DNA from: DATGPD01 sp041398565
Lineage (GTDB): Bacteria > Planctomycetota > UBA1135 > UBA2386
DNA length: 64,000 bases
Reading direction: 5' to 3'
NCBI GenBank assembly: GCA_041398565.1
Contig: JAWKUN010000003.1
Coordinates: 1,426,001-1,490,000, forward strand
Shown: one piece after another, positions 8,789 to 18,116 of the stretch
Layout of the letters: each line of letters opens with the position of its first letter
Numbering within the stretch: the stretch's first letter is position 1
Notes under the pieces: model-generated
Seen by the model: only the letters and a program-made list of their open reading frames with translations
Told to the model about the DNA's origin: nothing
Database searches by the model: none
Program-made: the position numbers and the translations under genes

Positions 8789-9948
8789 GGGGAGTGGGGG
8801 CGAGGCGACCGAGGCTGTGGTGGGCAGTCTTGGCTCTGACCGGCGCCTGCTCGCCGCTGCCGATGCGGGTGACGGAATCGCTGTTCGCCGACGAGCCGGT
8901 GCCGCCGTCGCTGGTTCCGGGGAACTACTGGGGCCGGATCGAGGCCTTGCGCGGTCGGCTCGAGGGTGGACCTGGCGAGCGTGTCATGGCCGTGGATGTG
9001 GTCTTCGCAGGAGCCTCCGATCAGCGCTTGCCCGCCCGCGTGCGCGCCTACGGACAGGAGGCCGGCGAGGACGAGGTCCGAACCACCTTCACGCTCGACG
9101 CCGAAGACGCGCGCCGGCGTTGGCCGGAAGACTACGTCGGTGACGCAGCCCAGCGTTCCGGCGTGGCTCTGCGCCTGCACGACGCACGCTACTTCCAGAA
9201 CGGCTTCGCCGCCGCGGAGGTGACGTTCGCCGGCACGGTCCCAACGTCTGCCGTGGCGACGCTGGTCGCGCCGCAACAGGTGCCTGCACGGGTCGCCTGG
9301 TCGGCGCGCGTCATTCCTCAAGGCCTCGCTCCCGTTCTACGCCTCGTGCGGCGACAGTCGTTTGCGGAGCTCGCCGGCATCAGCGCCACCGGCGAGGCCG
9401 ATCGATGCGACCCGATCGCGTGGCTCGGACCGTCCGGTCGAGTGCTCGACCATCACGACGTGCTGCTGCTGCTGCAACCTTGGCGCCTGGCCGACGAGCC
9501 GGGTTCGGCGCCGATCGATGTCGATGTCGCCGACTGTGCGTTGCTGCTGCGCGTCCTGCATCCCGATGGTCGCATCGATCATCTGCGTGTGCCGCTGGCC
9601 CTGCTGCGCGAGGGCGACGGACTCACGCTCGCCCGTCGCGGCGACCAGGTCGCCTGGGCGCGCCGCGACGTCTGGCGGGCGCGCCTGGCGCCCACCGCCG
9701 GCGCCAGCGGCGCGTGGCCCGAGTTGGGTCTGCAGCTGGCGTCGCGACGGATCGTCTACGGGTTCGACGAGGTCGTGACTCCGTCGCGTGTGGGGCGCTT
9801 CCTCTACCGAGCGCTGCTGGCGCCTGTGGCTGTGGCTCTCGACATCCTGGGATCCACCAACCCCGTCCTCGGCACCATCATCAACTGGCTGTTCGCCAAG
9901 CCGCAGCCGTCGCCGCGCCCGTACAAGCCGTCAGGCGGCAACCGCTGA
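8785..9948 (+). CDS. Exported lipoprotein coupled to the Ser/Thr kinase
   Basis: 387 aa from a GTG that overlaps the kinase stop codon (GTGA). The frame is open further upstream inside the kinase gene, but only this start gives a sensible N-terminus: a basic stretch, the hydrophobic LWWAVLALTGACS, and a Cys that fits a lipoprotein signal. The mature protein is soluble and beta-rich. Residues after about 200 resemble a PDZ-like fold (FAELAGISATGEADRCDPI), but this is weak. The C-terminus has a hydrophobic stretch (ALLAPVAVALDILG). The function is unknown. The tight coupling suggests it works with the kinase, perhaps as a sensor or partner outside the inner membrane. Confidence 0.75.
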   Translation: MRGVGARRPRLWWAVLALTGACSPLPMRVTESLFADEPVPPSLVPGNYWGRIEALRGRLEGGPGERVMAVDVVFAGASDQRLPARVRAYGQEAGEDEVRTTFTLDAEDARRRWPEDYVGDAAQRSGVALRLHDARYFQNGFAAAEVTFAGTVPTSAVATLVAPQQVPARVAWSARVIPQGLAPVLRLVRRQSFAELAGISATGEADRCDPIAWLGPSGRVLDHHDVLLLLQPWRLADEPGSAPIDVDVADCALLLRVLHPDGRIDHLRVPLALLREGDGLTLARRGDQVAWARRDVWRARLAPTAGASGAWPELGLQLASRRIVYGFDEVVTPSRVGRFLYRALLAPVAVALDILGSTNPVLGTIINWLFAKPQPSPRPYKPSGGNR

Positions 9949-10165
9949 GGCCGCCGGGCAGCGAGGGCGTGGTGGTCGGCCGGCACGACCGCTGGCCGTT
10001 CCGCCAGGAAGACCGACGAACGTGCCTCGCGGGCGCAAAGACCTGCGGCTCCCGAGGAAAGTGGACTGCTCGTCTGCCTTGCTCGGCGTTGCTGGCGTTC
10101 ACCCTTGCGACGGCGCGCCTTCCTGGCTCAGGACGACACGATCGCGGCGTGCTCCCGGCGCGCGG

Positions 10166-11047
10166 TCACCGTGGTGCGGGCAGGCCGGCTTCCTTCTCGG
10201 CGATGATCACCAGACGTCTACCCCACAAGAGGGCGCGCGACAGCACGTGCTGGCGCACTTCGCGCGACGCCGCCCGCGCCATCGGCACGATGTCCCGCCG
10301 ACGCTCCTTGGCCAGGCCGCGGCTGATCGCGAACGTGTGGGCCAGGTAGAGCACCGGGTACATCGGCAGCGAGAACAGCATGCTGGTCCACGAGTACTTG
10401 GTGCACTGCGGTGGCGGCACGTGGAAGCCCGAGAGGCGCAGGACGTAGCGCAGCACCGGGTAACGCCAGTGCCAGGCGTGGCCGTGGTACATGTCGGCGC
10501 CGTCACGGCCGACGAGGGTCTGGTACTCGTTGATCAGGCCGCTGCGGTAGGAGCGGTGGCCAACCAGGAAGTAGGCGAGCCGCGAGGTCATGTGCAGGAC
10601 GTTGGGCGTCGTCAGGATCAACTTGCCGCCGGGTCGCAGCACTCGCGCGCACTCGCGGGTGAACGACAAGGGCGCTTCGATGTGCTCGATCCCCTCCTGG
10701 CAGAGGACGTAGTCCATGGAGGCGTCGGCGAACGGCAACGGCTTGCTCATGTCGGCACGCACGCAGGGCGGCGCGTCGTTCTTGTAGCAGTGCGGAAAGA
10801 GGTCGGCGGGGACCACCTCGTAGCCGAGCCGCGCGATCTCCCGCGTCGTCTTGCCTTCGCCCGCAGGCAGCTCGAGCAAGCGTCCGCGCGGCTGCTTGTC
10901 CAAGTAGATCAGGATGTCGCCGGTGGCCTGGCCACGGCGGAAGAACAGGTGCCGCGCTTCTTCGACCGACGTGATGCGCGTCCCACCGAGAACCGCCTCG
11001 TCATGGAGCACTCGCTGGGGCTGGCTTGTCATCGTCGACCGCATCAT
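10166..11047 (-). CDS. Class I SAM-dependent methyltransferase
   Basis: Up to 293 aa. The Rossmann methyltransferase core (about residues 50-170) shows the SAM loop LLELPAGEGKTT, an acidic position in VPADLFP, RADMSKPLPFADASMDYVL, and LRPGGKLILTTPNVLHMTSR, the layout of the Methyltransf_11 group. The C-terminal 110 residues include hydrophobic helices around LFSLPMYPVLYLAHTFA, as in methyltransferases of glycan or lipid pathways. The start is uncertain: ATG ATG at 11047, or the Met at 11032, which fits a TATGAT hexamer at 11043-11048. It follows the gene at 11070-12194 by 22 bp on the same strand. The substrate cannot be read from the sequence. Confidence 0.87.
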   Translation of the reverse strand: MMRSTMTSQPQRVLHDEAVLGGTRITSVEEARHLFFRRGQATGDILIYLDKQPRGRLLELPAGEGKTTREIARLGYEVVPADLFPHCYKNDAPPCVRADMSKPLPFADASMDYVLCQEGIEHIEAPLSFTRECARVLRPGGKLILTTPNVLHMTSRLAYFLVGHRSYRSGLINEYQTLVGRDGADMYHGHAWHWRYPVLRYVLRLSGFHVPPPQCTKYSWTSMLFSLPMYPVLYLAHTFAISRGLAKERRRDIVPMARAASREVRQHVLSRALLWGRRLVIIAEKEAGLPAPR

Positions 11048-11069
11048 ACGGCGCGGCCCGCCGTCGGCG

Positions 11070-12194
11070 TCAGCGCAAGATCTGCTTCAGACGAACGGCG
11101 GCGACCGCGTCGCTCTCGGTCGCGGACTTCGGCGAGACGGATAGGTAGTCGCGGTGATGGCTGTTCTGGAAGTCGGTTGCGACCCAGTCTCCGTTGCGAT
11201 CGCACAACACGAGGTGGATGCAACCTCGCTCGCCCTTGTCGGTGTCGATGGCGTAGTCGGCCATGAGCACGTAGTCGGCCTCGGCGGGGTGTTGGCGCAG
11301 GTGGGCGCGCAGTGCGCGGGCGAAGTCCCACAGCCGCTTCTGCTCGTTGCTCGTCGCCGCCAGTTCGATCGCCGGACCCGACTCGCTCGCCGTGGCCTTG
11401 GCGCCGATGTAGCCGTGGATCGCCTCGGCGAGCCGTCCGGCACTGGCGCGGTCGAGGCCGCGGCCGACGCGCGTCGGCAGCACCAGGACGGCGATGCCGG
11501 CGCCGCGGGTGCGCATGTCCTCGTGCCGCCGCTTCATGGCTTCGCGCTCGTCGTCGCCGGGTCCGCCGGACTTGTCGTTCCACAGGCGCGCGAAGCGGCC
11601 GGGCGCGGCGGTGGGCCGCGCGGACGGCCACCGCAGCGCCTCGGCGAGGCGGTCGCGCACGTACAGGCAGCAGGTCATCGGTTCGGCGCGTGGGCCCATG
11701 GCTCGCACGAAGGTGGCGTCGGCGCGGGTCGACTCGGCCTGCAAGACGACTTCGCCGCGCGCGTCGACGAGCGCGTAGCGGACGGCCTCGGGACCGGTCT
11801 TCGGCGTGCCGGCGATTGCCGCGAAGAGCGCGTACGGCGCCTGCGGGTGGGTCCGGACGTGCGTGCCGAACGCGCCGACCGTCGCCGTCCAGTCGCTCGA
11901 ATCGGCCGAGGCGAAGACGGTCTCGGACGGCGTCAGGTTGGGCAGGCCGCGCTTCTCCAGGACCAGGCCCAAGGCGTCGCCGACGTCGCGGTTCGCGCCG
12001 CCCAGCAGGTGGACCGGGTAGATGGCGATGGCCATGTCGAGTCCGAGCTGCCGGGCGGCAGCGAGGCGCTCGCCCTGCACAGCGTCCTGGGCGCCAGCGT
12101 CGCGGGCTGCACGATCCTGGGCTGGCGCCGCGGCGCACGCGACGCTGACGATCGCGCCAAGGGTGAGGAGGAGGAGGGGTTGGAAGTCGGTCAT
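11070..12194 (-). CDS. Exported protein or lipoprotein of unknown function, TetR-controlled
   Basis: 374 aa from the ATG at 12194. The N-terminus is a signal peptide (MTDFQPLLLLTLGAIVSV) ending near a Cys in VACAA, so a lipoprotein is possible. The rest is soluble with Arg-rich helical stretches. A C-terminal part (ADYVLMADYAIDTD, GCIHLVLCDRNGDWVATD) looks like a beta sheet domain. I do not recognise a family. The frame is open far upstream, but that part belongs to the antisense side of the TetR gene region. A 20-bp TetR-type palindrome lies 20 bp before the start, so this gene is the likely target of the TetR regulator upstream. Confidence 0.8.
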   Translation of the reverse strand: MTDFQPLLLLTLGAIVSVACAAAPAQDRAARDAGAQDAVQGERLAAARQLGLDMAIAIYPVHLLGGANRDVGDALGLVLEKRGLPNLTPSETVFASADSSDWTATVGAFGTHVRTHPQAPYALFAAIAGTPKTGPEAVRYALVDARGEVVLQAESTRADATFVRAMGPRAEPMTCCLYVRDRLAEALRWPSARPTAAPGRFARLWNDKSGGPGDDEREAMKRRHEDMRTRGAGIAVLVLPTRVGRGLDRASAGRLAEAIHGYIGAKATASESGPAIELAATSNEQKRLWDFARALRAHLRQHPAEADYVLMADYAIDTDKGERGCIHLVLCDRNGDWVATDFQNSHHRDYLSVSPKSATESDAVAAVRLKQILR

Positions 12195-12214
12195 GGTCGG
12201 ATGGTCTGCGGATA

Positions 12215-12234
12215 ATGTAAGTGAACACTTACAT
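12215..12234. promoter_or_regulatory. TetR-type operator palindrome
   Basis: ATGTAAGTG-AA-CACTTACAT is a perfect 9-bp inverted repeat with a 2-bp spacer, AT-rich against a GC-rich background. It lies 20 bp before the start of the minus-strand gene ending at 11070 and downstream of the TetR gene at 12491. The length and TAAGTGNNCACTTA core are typical of operators bound by TetR-family dimers. It overlaps candidate -10 hexamers (TACATT or CATTAT on the minus strand), so bound regulator would block transcription. Binding by the neighbouring regulator is inferred. Confidence 0.75.
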
Positions 12235-12490
12235 AAAGTCGCCGACCACCTCGGGATTTCGAAAACGAGCGGCTTGGGCCCGAGTGCGTAGCCGGGCGCT
12301 GGCCAGCGCTGCTCAGGGCGGCTGGTCCGCAACCGAGGGCTTGGATGCAGACGGCGCTTCGCGCCCACCAGGGAGGGTCGGCTCTCTTGCCGGAGCTTCC
12401 GACGGCACTGGGAACGGGCGGGTTCGGCGCCTTCGCAGCGGAACGACATCGCCGAGATCGCGCGTCGGGCGAGCGACTCGCGGCGCGCGC

Positions 12491-13072
12491 TCAACCCAGG
12501 AGGTGACGACCGATCGTGGCCAGCAACCGCTTTCTCGACGCTGCGGGCAGCAGCCGCAACTCGCGCCCGATGTTGGCGGCCGTGCCGAGGCCCAGCAGGG
12601 CCCAGGCGGTCAGATCCGCCGGCGGCAGGCCGGATGCCTTGCCGCGCTTTCGATGTTCGTCGACTGCGTCGACGATGAAGGTCAGGAAGCGTTGGTAGGC
12701 GCTGCGCATGGCCGCGGCGATCTCGGGGTCGTCGGTCTCCGACAGCCCCGCGAACAGGATGCGGTAGAACCCGAACTCGCCGAGGTGCTCCGACTCGTGC
12801 TCGAGCACGCGCATGGTCGGCGAGCCCGATGCGGAGCCCGCGGCGCGGACGCGCCGCCAGACTGCGTCCGAATGCTCGGCGACGAAGTCGATCGCCGCCA
12901 GGAACATGGCGCGCTTGTCGGGCCACAAGCGGTAGAGAATCGTCTCCTGCACGCCACAGCGCTCGGCCAGCGCTGCTGTCGTCGTGCGCCTGTAGCCGAG
13001 GTCGGCGAAGGTCATCGCGACGGCGCGGATCAATTCGCGGCGACGCTCCTCGCTGACGTTTCGACGGGCCAT
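12491..13072 (-). CDS. TetR/AcrR-family transcriptional regulator
   Basis: 193 aa from the ATG at 13072 (MARRNVSEERRREL); an upstream ATG at 13108 adds 12 residues unlike the family. The N-terminal DNA-binding domain has the TetR helix-turn-helix: AVAMTFADLGYRRTTTAALA, then ERCGVQETILYRLWPDKRAM. The C-terminal helical ligand-binding domain is poorly conserved, as usual for the family, so the ligand is unknown. The gene follows the TPR-like lipoprotein gene closely and precedes the exported-protein gene whose leader holds the palindrome at 12215-12234. Repression of that gene is the simplest model. Confidence 0.9.
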   Translation of the reverse strand: MARRNVSEERRRELIRAVAMTFADLGYRRTTTAALAERCGVQETILYRLWPDKRAMFLAAIDFVAEHSDAVWRRVRAAGSASGSPTMRVLEHESEHLGEFGFYRILFAGLSETDDPEIAAAMRSAYQRFLTFIVDAVDEHRKRGKASGLPPADLTAWALLGLGTAANIGRELRLLPAASRKRLLATIGRHLLG

Positions 13073-13114
13073 CGCCTGGATGGTCGCGGGCATCGCCGAG
13101 GCGAGCAAGCCGAT

Positions 13115-14527
13115 TCACTGCCGCGGCGGCGCGGCAGCAGCGTCGTGCGTGACCGAGGAGGAGGCGCCGGTCGACGCGGCAGCGAACGGCCCGGCGAGCG
13201 AGTCGGTGCGAGTCGTGGCCAACAGTCGGGTCGCGGTGTCGGCGTCCATCGAGAGCAGCAGGTCCCGCATCTGCGCGCGCGCGGCCGCCAGTGGCGCGAC
13301 TTCGTGCCACGCCTCACCCAGCCAGCGCACGGCGCTCCCGGTGTGGCCCTGACGGGAGCGGATGCGGCTCATCACCAGTCGGACATCGGGCGAGAAGCCG
13401 GCGACCAGCGCCTGCGCCAAGCGCAGTTCGCCGGCCAGCCGGTCGTCCCCACCGGCTTCGGCGATCGACCCCAGCAGCCCCAGGGCAGCCGCGTCGCTGC
13501 TACCCTCGTGCCCGCGCGCTTGCATCGCGTAGCGCCGAGCTCCGTCGAGGTCGCCGGCGCGCAGGTGTGCGGCGGCGGTCGCCAACCAGGGGCGCGCGGC
13601 CTCGTCGACGAACGGTCGTTCGGTCGCCACTCGGACCTGCCGGCACAGGGACGTGAACCCCAAGCCCAGCGTCGCCCCGAGAGTGCGGTCGTGACGGGCG
13701 GCGGACAGAGGGAGCGCGTGGGTTCGCAGCAGGCCGGCCAGGTGGCGTCGCGCATCGGCGCGATCGGGCGCCAGCTGCACGGCGCGATCGAGCGCGTCGC
13801 GCGCCTCGCCGGGGTGACCTGTCGCCAGCTGGGCTGCGGCCAAGGCGAGATGGGCCTCCGCCAACCAGCGCGGGTCGATGGCGTCGCGACTCTGCTGCAG
13901 CGCGTCGACGCCGGATCGGATGGTGTCGAGTGCGGCGTCACAGTCGCCTGCGAGAAGGTCCCGCCGGCAACGTCGAACGTCGTCGACCAGGCTGAGGGTT
14001 GCATCCAGGCGGCCGACCACCTCGGCGGCGCCGAGGGTTCCGGACGTCTGCACCGTGACTTCGGCACCGTCTGGCCGGGCTTCGACGGTGACCAGCAGTC
14101 GACCGCGGGCAGGCGCGGCCGTTCCGGCGCGCGGCGCGTCCTGGCGCTCGACCCGAAGGTCGAGGGATCCGAGGAGGTCGGGCGCCTCGTCGAGGGCGCG
14201 CACCGTGAGGCGGCAGTCGCCGGCGAGCCGCTGCGCGCCGTCGATCTCGTCGACGAGTTCGATGCGGTAGTCGCCGCCGCCGAGGTCGAGCGCCGCCGCG
14301 CCCGGCGCGTACGGTCGTTCATCGGCCTCGGGATGCGCGGAGCGAACGATCTGGGCGCAGATCGCAGCGACGAGGGTGCTGGCACCGGTGACGTGGCGAT
14401 GGACGGGGGGGGCGTCGGGCGCACCCAGGCCGGCGCAGCCGGAGCACGCCAAGGCGAGGGCGGCGGAGGTGCGACGCCGCCGGGCTCGACGGGCCTTCGC
14501 GCCGGCGTCCCGAGCGGACCAGCGCAA
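13115..14527 (-). CDS. TPR-like exported lipoprotein, function unknown
   Basis: About 470 aa if translation starts at the TTG at 14527. The start is uncertain because no good ATG is near and the frame is open to 14785. The TTG start gives an Arg-rich N-region, a hydrophobic core and SGCAG, consistent with a lipoprotein signal. The middle contains a helical repeat region with tetratricopeptide character (WLAEAHLALAAAQLATGHPG, DALDRAVQLAPDRADARRHL). The first half holds a beta-rich domain (ALDLGGGDYRIELVDEIDG) that might be a periplasmic sugar- or peptidoglycan-associated fold, but I cannot name it. It is upstream of, and probably co-transcribed with, the TetR gene. Confidence 0.65.
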   Translation of the reverse strand: MRWSARDAGAKARRARRRRTSAALALACSGCAGLGAPDAPPVHRHVTGASTLVAAICAQIVRSAHPEADERPYAPGAAALDLGGGDYRIELVDEIDGAQRLAGDCRLTVRALDEAPDLLGSLDLRVERQDAPRAGTAAPARGRLLVTVEARPDGAEVTVQTSGTLGAAEVVGRLDATLSLVDDVRRCRRDLLAGDCDAALDTIRSGVDALQQSRDAIDPRWLAEAHLALAAAQLATGHPGEARDALDRAVQLAPDRADARRHLAGLLRTHALPLSAARHDRTLGATLGLGFTSLCRQVRVATERPFVDEAARPWLATAAAHLRAGDLDGARRYAMQARGHEGSSDAAALGLLGSIAEAGGDDRLAGELRLAQALVAGFSPDVRLVMSRIRSRQGHTGSAVRWLGEAWHEVAPLAAARAQMRDLLLSMDADTATRLLATTRTDSLAGPFAAASTGASSSVTHDAAAAPPRQ

Positions 14528-14919
14528 CGAGTGCGCTGCGGGGCAGATGTCGTTCGCGCCTTGCACGTTCTCGATTCGAGGCGTCGGGTTTCGACCCTCG
14601 TCCTCGCTGCGATCAGGATCGACGCGGGCGACGCGGCCCTTGACGGCGCGGGAGCGCGACGATTCGAAGCGGGACGCGCTGGCGGTCGCCGCCACCGCCG
14701 CTGCCGCGTGCTGCCGGTGGCAGCGGCATCGCCGTCGAGTGCGTTCTTCGCGCGGACGCTCGCCGGCTTTTTCTGAAACTCTCACTCCGCTTCGGGCGGC
14801 CGCGGCCGCCGTACTCGCTGATGCCCACCCCTGGCCACCTGCTCCGTGACGATGGCCGTGCTGGCGGTAGAGTGTCGTTGAAGCCGCGCCCGCCGGGGCC
14901 TCGGCTTGCTCCCCGCTCG
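14528..14919. other. Divergent intergenic region with perfect palindrome
   Basis: This 392-bp stretch separates the divergent lipoprotein and sigma-factor genes. It holds a perfect 16-bp palindrome at 14795-14810 (GGCGGCCG-CGGCCGCC) and a candidate promoter for the sigma operon, GTGACG (14846-14851), 16 bp, TAGAGT (14868-14873), 46 bp before the sigma start. The open frame on the minus strand up to 14785 is Arg-rich and shows no protein signature. Part of it could still belong to the lipoprotein gene if its start is further upstream. Confidence 0.4.
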
Positions 14920-15543
14920 ATGCCGTCCGTCGATTTCCATCAACTCCTCGCCGCAGCGCGCGCCGGCGAGCGCTCGGCGACCGAGCGGCTGATCGCCGAG
15001 CTGTATCCCTCGGTCCAGTCGCTGGTGCACACGCAGCTCGCCACGGACCTCCGACGCAAGCGCCCTTGGCTGAGCGCGATGTTCAGTACCGGCGATGTCG
15101 TCCAGGAGGTGTTCCTCAACGTCATCCGAGGTCTCGACGACTTCCAGGGAACCCACGAGGCTGCTCTCGTGAGCTACCTCGCGACCCTGGTGAAGAACCG
15201 TCTCGTCGACGCGGTGCGCTTCCACGAGGCCATGTGCCGCGACGTGCGACGCACACCGGTGCGGGTCGAAGAGACCGAGCACCTGGCGTCCGGTGAGGAA
15301 CCAGGCGACCTGGCCGCGCGCGAGGAGCAGCTACGCCTGTTCACGCAAGTCGTGTCGGGATTGCCGATGCGCGAGCAACTGTTGCTGCGCGAGCGCTTGC
15401 ACGGGGGGCAGACCTTCCCGCAGCTGGCGACCTCGCTCGGCTACCCGTCGGAGGATGCGGCGCGCAAGGCGTTCCACGCCGTGCAGGCGCGTCTGCTCCT
15501 GCGCCTGCGGCCGATCACCGAACGCTCTCGCGACGACGGATGA
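14920..15543 (+). CDS. ECF-family RNA polymerase sigma factor
   Basis: 207 aa from the ATG at 14920 (MPSVDFHQLLAAARAGE); the in-frame upstream extension to 14821 is Pro/Arg-rich and not family-like. Region 2 includes the core-binding and -10 recognition segment FSTGDVVQEVFLNVIRGL and FQGTHEAALVSYLATLVKNR. Region 4 is a helix-turn-helix, QLATSLGYPSEDAARKAFHA. This is the planctomycete type of sigma-70 factor found next to Ser/Thr kinases. Its stop overlaps the kinase start by ATGA, so the two are co-translated. No anti-sigma factor is present, so the kinase may control it, for example by phosphorylation. That is inference. Confidence 0.9.
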   Translation: MPSVDFHQLLAAARAGERSATERLIAELYPSVQSLVHTQLATDLRRKRPWLSAMFSTGDVVQEVFLNVIRGLDDFQGTHEAALVSYLATLVKNRLVDAVRFHEAMCRDVRRTPVRVEETEHLASGEEPGDLAAREEQLRLFTQVVSGLPMREQLLLRERLHGGQTFPQLATSLGYPSEDAARKAFHAVQARLLLRLRPITERSRDDG

Positions 15544-18116
15544 GCAGGGCTCCGGAACCCAGCGACGAAGACCTTCTGGTCGAGTTCGTCTCGACAGCGT
15601 TGGAGCAGCGCGAGCGGGGCGTCGAGGTCCACCTCGACGAGATCTGCCGCGCGCGGCCGGACCTGCTCGAGCAGGTGTCCGAGGCTCTGCGGCAGGCTCC
15701 AGACCTGGCGTCGCTGGCCACCGAGGCGAAGGACTTCGACGTCCTGCGCGGCCGGGTCCTGGCCGGTCGCTACCGGCTCGAGCAGCGTATCGGCGCCGGC
15801 GCCATGGGGGTCGTCTACCGCGCGCTCGACCGCGAACTGGGTCGGTCGGTGGCGGTGAAGCTGCTGCGCGCCGATCTGTTCGGGGGCGACGAGGCCGAGG
15901 CGCGCTTCCTGCGCGAGGCCGAGGTGCTGGCGGCCCTCAACCACGAGAGCGTCGTGGCCGTGTTCGACCGCGGCGAGGCCGCCGACGGCACCCGGTTCCT
16001 GGTGATGGAACTGCTCGAAGGGCGGTCGCTGGCGTCGCTGTTGGCGGAGTTGGAGCGGCGGGCAGGTGGCGTTCTCGACGGGCGTGCAATCGACGCGACC
16101 GACTGGCTCGTGGCGCGGCTGCCGGGGGCCCGGCTCGAACGGAGCTGGTTGCGTCAGGTCGTGGCGTGGGCTGCCGACCTCGCGGCCGGCCTGCAGGCTG
16201 CGCACAACGCGAGCATCTTCCACCGCGACGTCAAGCCGTCGAACGTGTTCGTGGACAATCAGGGCAAGGCGAGGATCCTGGATTTCGGGGTGGCGGCGCG
16301 TTCGGCGCAGGCGACGCTGGGCACCAGCCGCGACAGCGGTCTCGGTACCCCGGCCTACATGGCGCCCGAGCAGTTCGATCCGGCAACGGTGCCGACGCCG
16401 GCGCTCGACGTGTACGGTCTCGCGGCGACGCTCTACCACATGCTGGTGCTGCGGCCACCCTACGGGGGCTCGGCGTCGCAGGTGGTGGCGCGCATCCAGC
16501 GTCACGACCCGGAGCCGGTGCACCGATTGCGGCGCGGCACCCCACGCGACCTGCGCGCGATCCTCGACCGCAGCCTGGCGCGGCGACCCGGCCAGCGATA
16601 CGCGTCGATGGCCGAGTTCGAGGCCGACCTGCGCGCGTTCCTGGCCCACCAGCCGGTGACGGCGCGGCCGCTGTCGGTAGGTGCACGAACCTGGCGCCGG
16701 CTACGGCGGTCACCGACCGCCGGCGTCCTGGCCGCGGTCCTGCTGGTGGGGTTGTCGCTCTGGGCCGGCACGGTGTGGCAGACGGCGTGGCGCGCCCATC
16801 GTGCTCGACGTCAGGAGACGGCGCGCGCGCACATGCCACCCGGATTGACGCTCGAGAAGCCCGTCAACCGCTTCGTCGCCGACGTCGGGGAGCGGCAGGG
16901 CATCCGACAGTTGCTCGACGAGCTCGTGGACAGCGCGAGTGACGTCGTGCCGCCGCTGGCGCTGCGCGCGGCCTTCCGCTTCGATCAGCGCGACTTCGCG
17001 GGGGCCGCAGCCGACATGGCGGATGCGGCGGCGGCGAATCCGACGCCGGTCGCGCGCGAGCTGGCGTCTCGCTACCGCTCGCGTGTGGACGGCGAGCCGT
17101 CGGAAGGTCCCGTCGACGTCGACAGCCTGCCGCCACCGGCAACTCTGCACGACCGCTACCTGATCGCCTACCACACTCTGCGCGCCGAGAGGAGCGGTGC
17201 CAGCGCGTCGCGAGCGGCGGCCACGCTCGACGTGCCCGAGGTGTCGCGGCTGCCGGTGGCCCAGGAGCTGCTCGGCTTCGCGTTGGCCTACCGAGCGGCG
17301 GTGGCTCGTGCCCGGGGAGAGCCACAGGCGGGCGAACTGTACCAGCGGGCCTACGAGAACATCGTCAGCGCGGAGGCGCGGCGAGGCTTCCGGACGGCTG
17401 CTTCGGCGCAGCTCTTGGGGGCCATTCACATGGAGTGCGGGCGCTACGAAAAGGCGGCCGAGGCCCTGGGCGACGGACTGCGCCTGGCACCGCGTTGGGC
17501 CGGCCTGCACGCCAACATGGCCATCGTGCAGCGTCGGCTGCGCATGTTCGACGAGGCGATCGCTTCGTGCCGGCGTGCCACCGAACTCCGACCGAGCAAC
17601 GCCGAGTCGTACGTGACTCTGGCGCGTGTGTACGTCGATGTCGAGGACTTCGCTGCGGCTCGGCGCGTTGTTGCGAGCGTGCCGGTCGACGCCGAGGATC
17701 CCGGCGAGGCTGCGCGACACGCGCGGACGTCGGCATCGATCGAGCTGGCCATCGCTCTGGTCGCCCTCGCGCGCGGTCGGAGAGAGCTTGCCGCCGAGGC
17801 TGCCGGCCGAGCGGCCGTCGCCTTCGCCGCGGCCGGCCTGGACGGCTCGGCCGACGCCAGGATGAGCATCGCCATCCGCGACCAGGATGTTGCCACGTTC
17901 GACCTGCTGGTGGGTCTGTGGCTCGACGACCCGGTGTCGTGGTCGTTGGTCGGCAATGTGGCACGAACGATGCCGAAGAGCCTGACCCCCGAACAGATCG
18001 AAGCGCTCGTCGGCGCTCTCGGTCGACTGTCCTTGGAGCTGGCCCCGGTGGGCGCCACGTCTTCACCCGTCTCCACGCAGAATCCTCCATCGAACCTCAC
18101 ACCGGAGTCGAAATGA
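15540..18116 (+). CDS. Ser/Thr protein kinase with TPR domain
   Basis: 858 aa. An N-terminal acidic region of about 75 residues precedes the kinase domain (about 80-380). This has the Gly loop GAGAMGVVYRA, AVKLLR, HRDVKPSNVF, DFG intact (LDFGVAA) and GTPAYMAPEQF. One TM segment follows (GVLAAVLLVGLSLWAGTVW). About 400 residues outside the membrane include tetratricopeptide repeats (LGAIHMECGRYEKAAEALGD, HANMAIVQRRLRMFDEAIAS, TLARVYVDVEDFAAARRVVA). It lies between an ECF sigma factor and an exported protein, overlapping both by ATGA. The arrangement suggests a sensor kinase acting on the sigma factor in response to something outside the inner membrane. Confidence 0.93.
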   Translation: MSRAPEPSDEDLLVEFVSTALEQRERGVEVHLDEICRARPDLLEQVSEALRQAPDLASLATEAKDFDVLRGRVLAGRYRLEQRIGAGAMGVVYRALDRELGRSVAVKLLRADLFGGDEAEARFLREAEVLAALNHESVVAVFDRGEAADGTRFLVMELLEGRSLASLLAELERRAGGVLDGRAIDATDWLVARLPGARLERSWLRQVVAWAADLAAGLQAAHNASIFHRDVKPSNVFVDNQGKARILDFGVAARSAQATLGTSRDSGLGTPAYMAPEQFDPATVPTPALDVYGLAATLYHMLVLRPPYGGSASQVVARIQRHDPEPVHRLRRGTPRDLRAILDRSLARRPGQRYASMAEFEADLRAFLAHQPVTARPLSVGARTWRRLRRSPTAGVLAAVLLVGLSLWAGTVWQTAWRAHRARRQETARAHMPPGLTLEKPVNRFVADVGERQGIRQLLDELVDSASDVVPPLALRAAFRFDQRDFAGAAADMADAAAANPTPVARELASRYRSRVDGEPSEGPVDVDSLPPPATLHDRYLIAYHTLRAERSGASASRAAATLDVPEVSRLPVAQELLGFALAYRAAVARARGEPQAGELYQRAYENIVSAEARRGFRTAASAQLLGAIHMECGRYEKAAEALGDGLRLAPRWAGLHANMAIVQRRLRMFDEAIASCRRATELRPSNAESYVTLARVYVDVEDFAAARRVVASVPVDAEDPGEAARHARTSASIELAIALVALARGRRELAAEAAGRAAVAFAAAGLDGSADARMSIAIRDQDVATFDLLVGLWLDDPVSWSLVGNVARTMPKSLTPEQIEALVGALGRLSLELAPVGATSSPVSTQNPPSNLTPESK

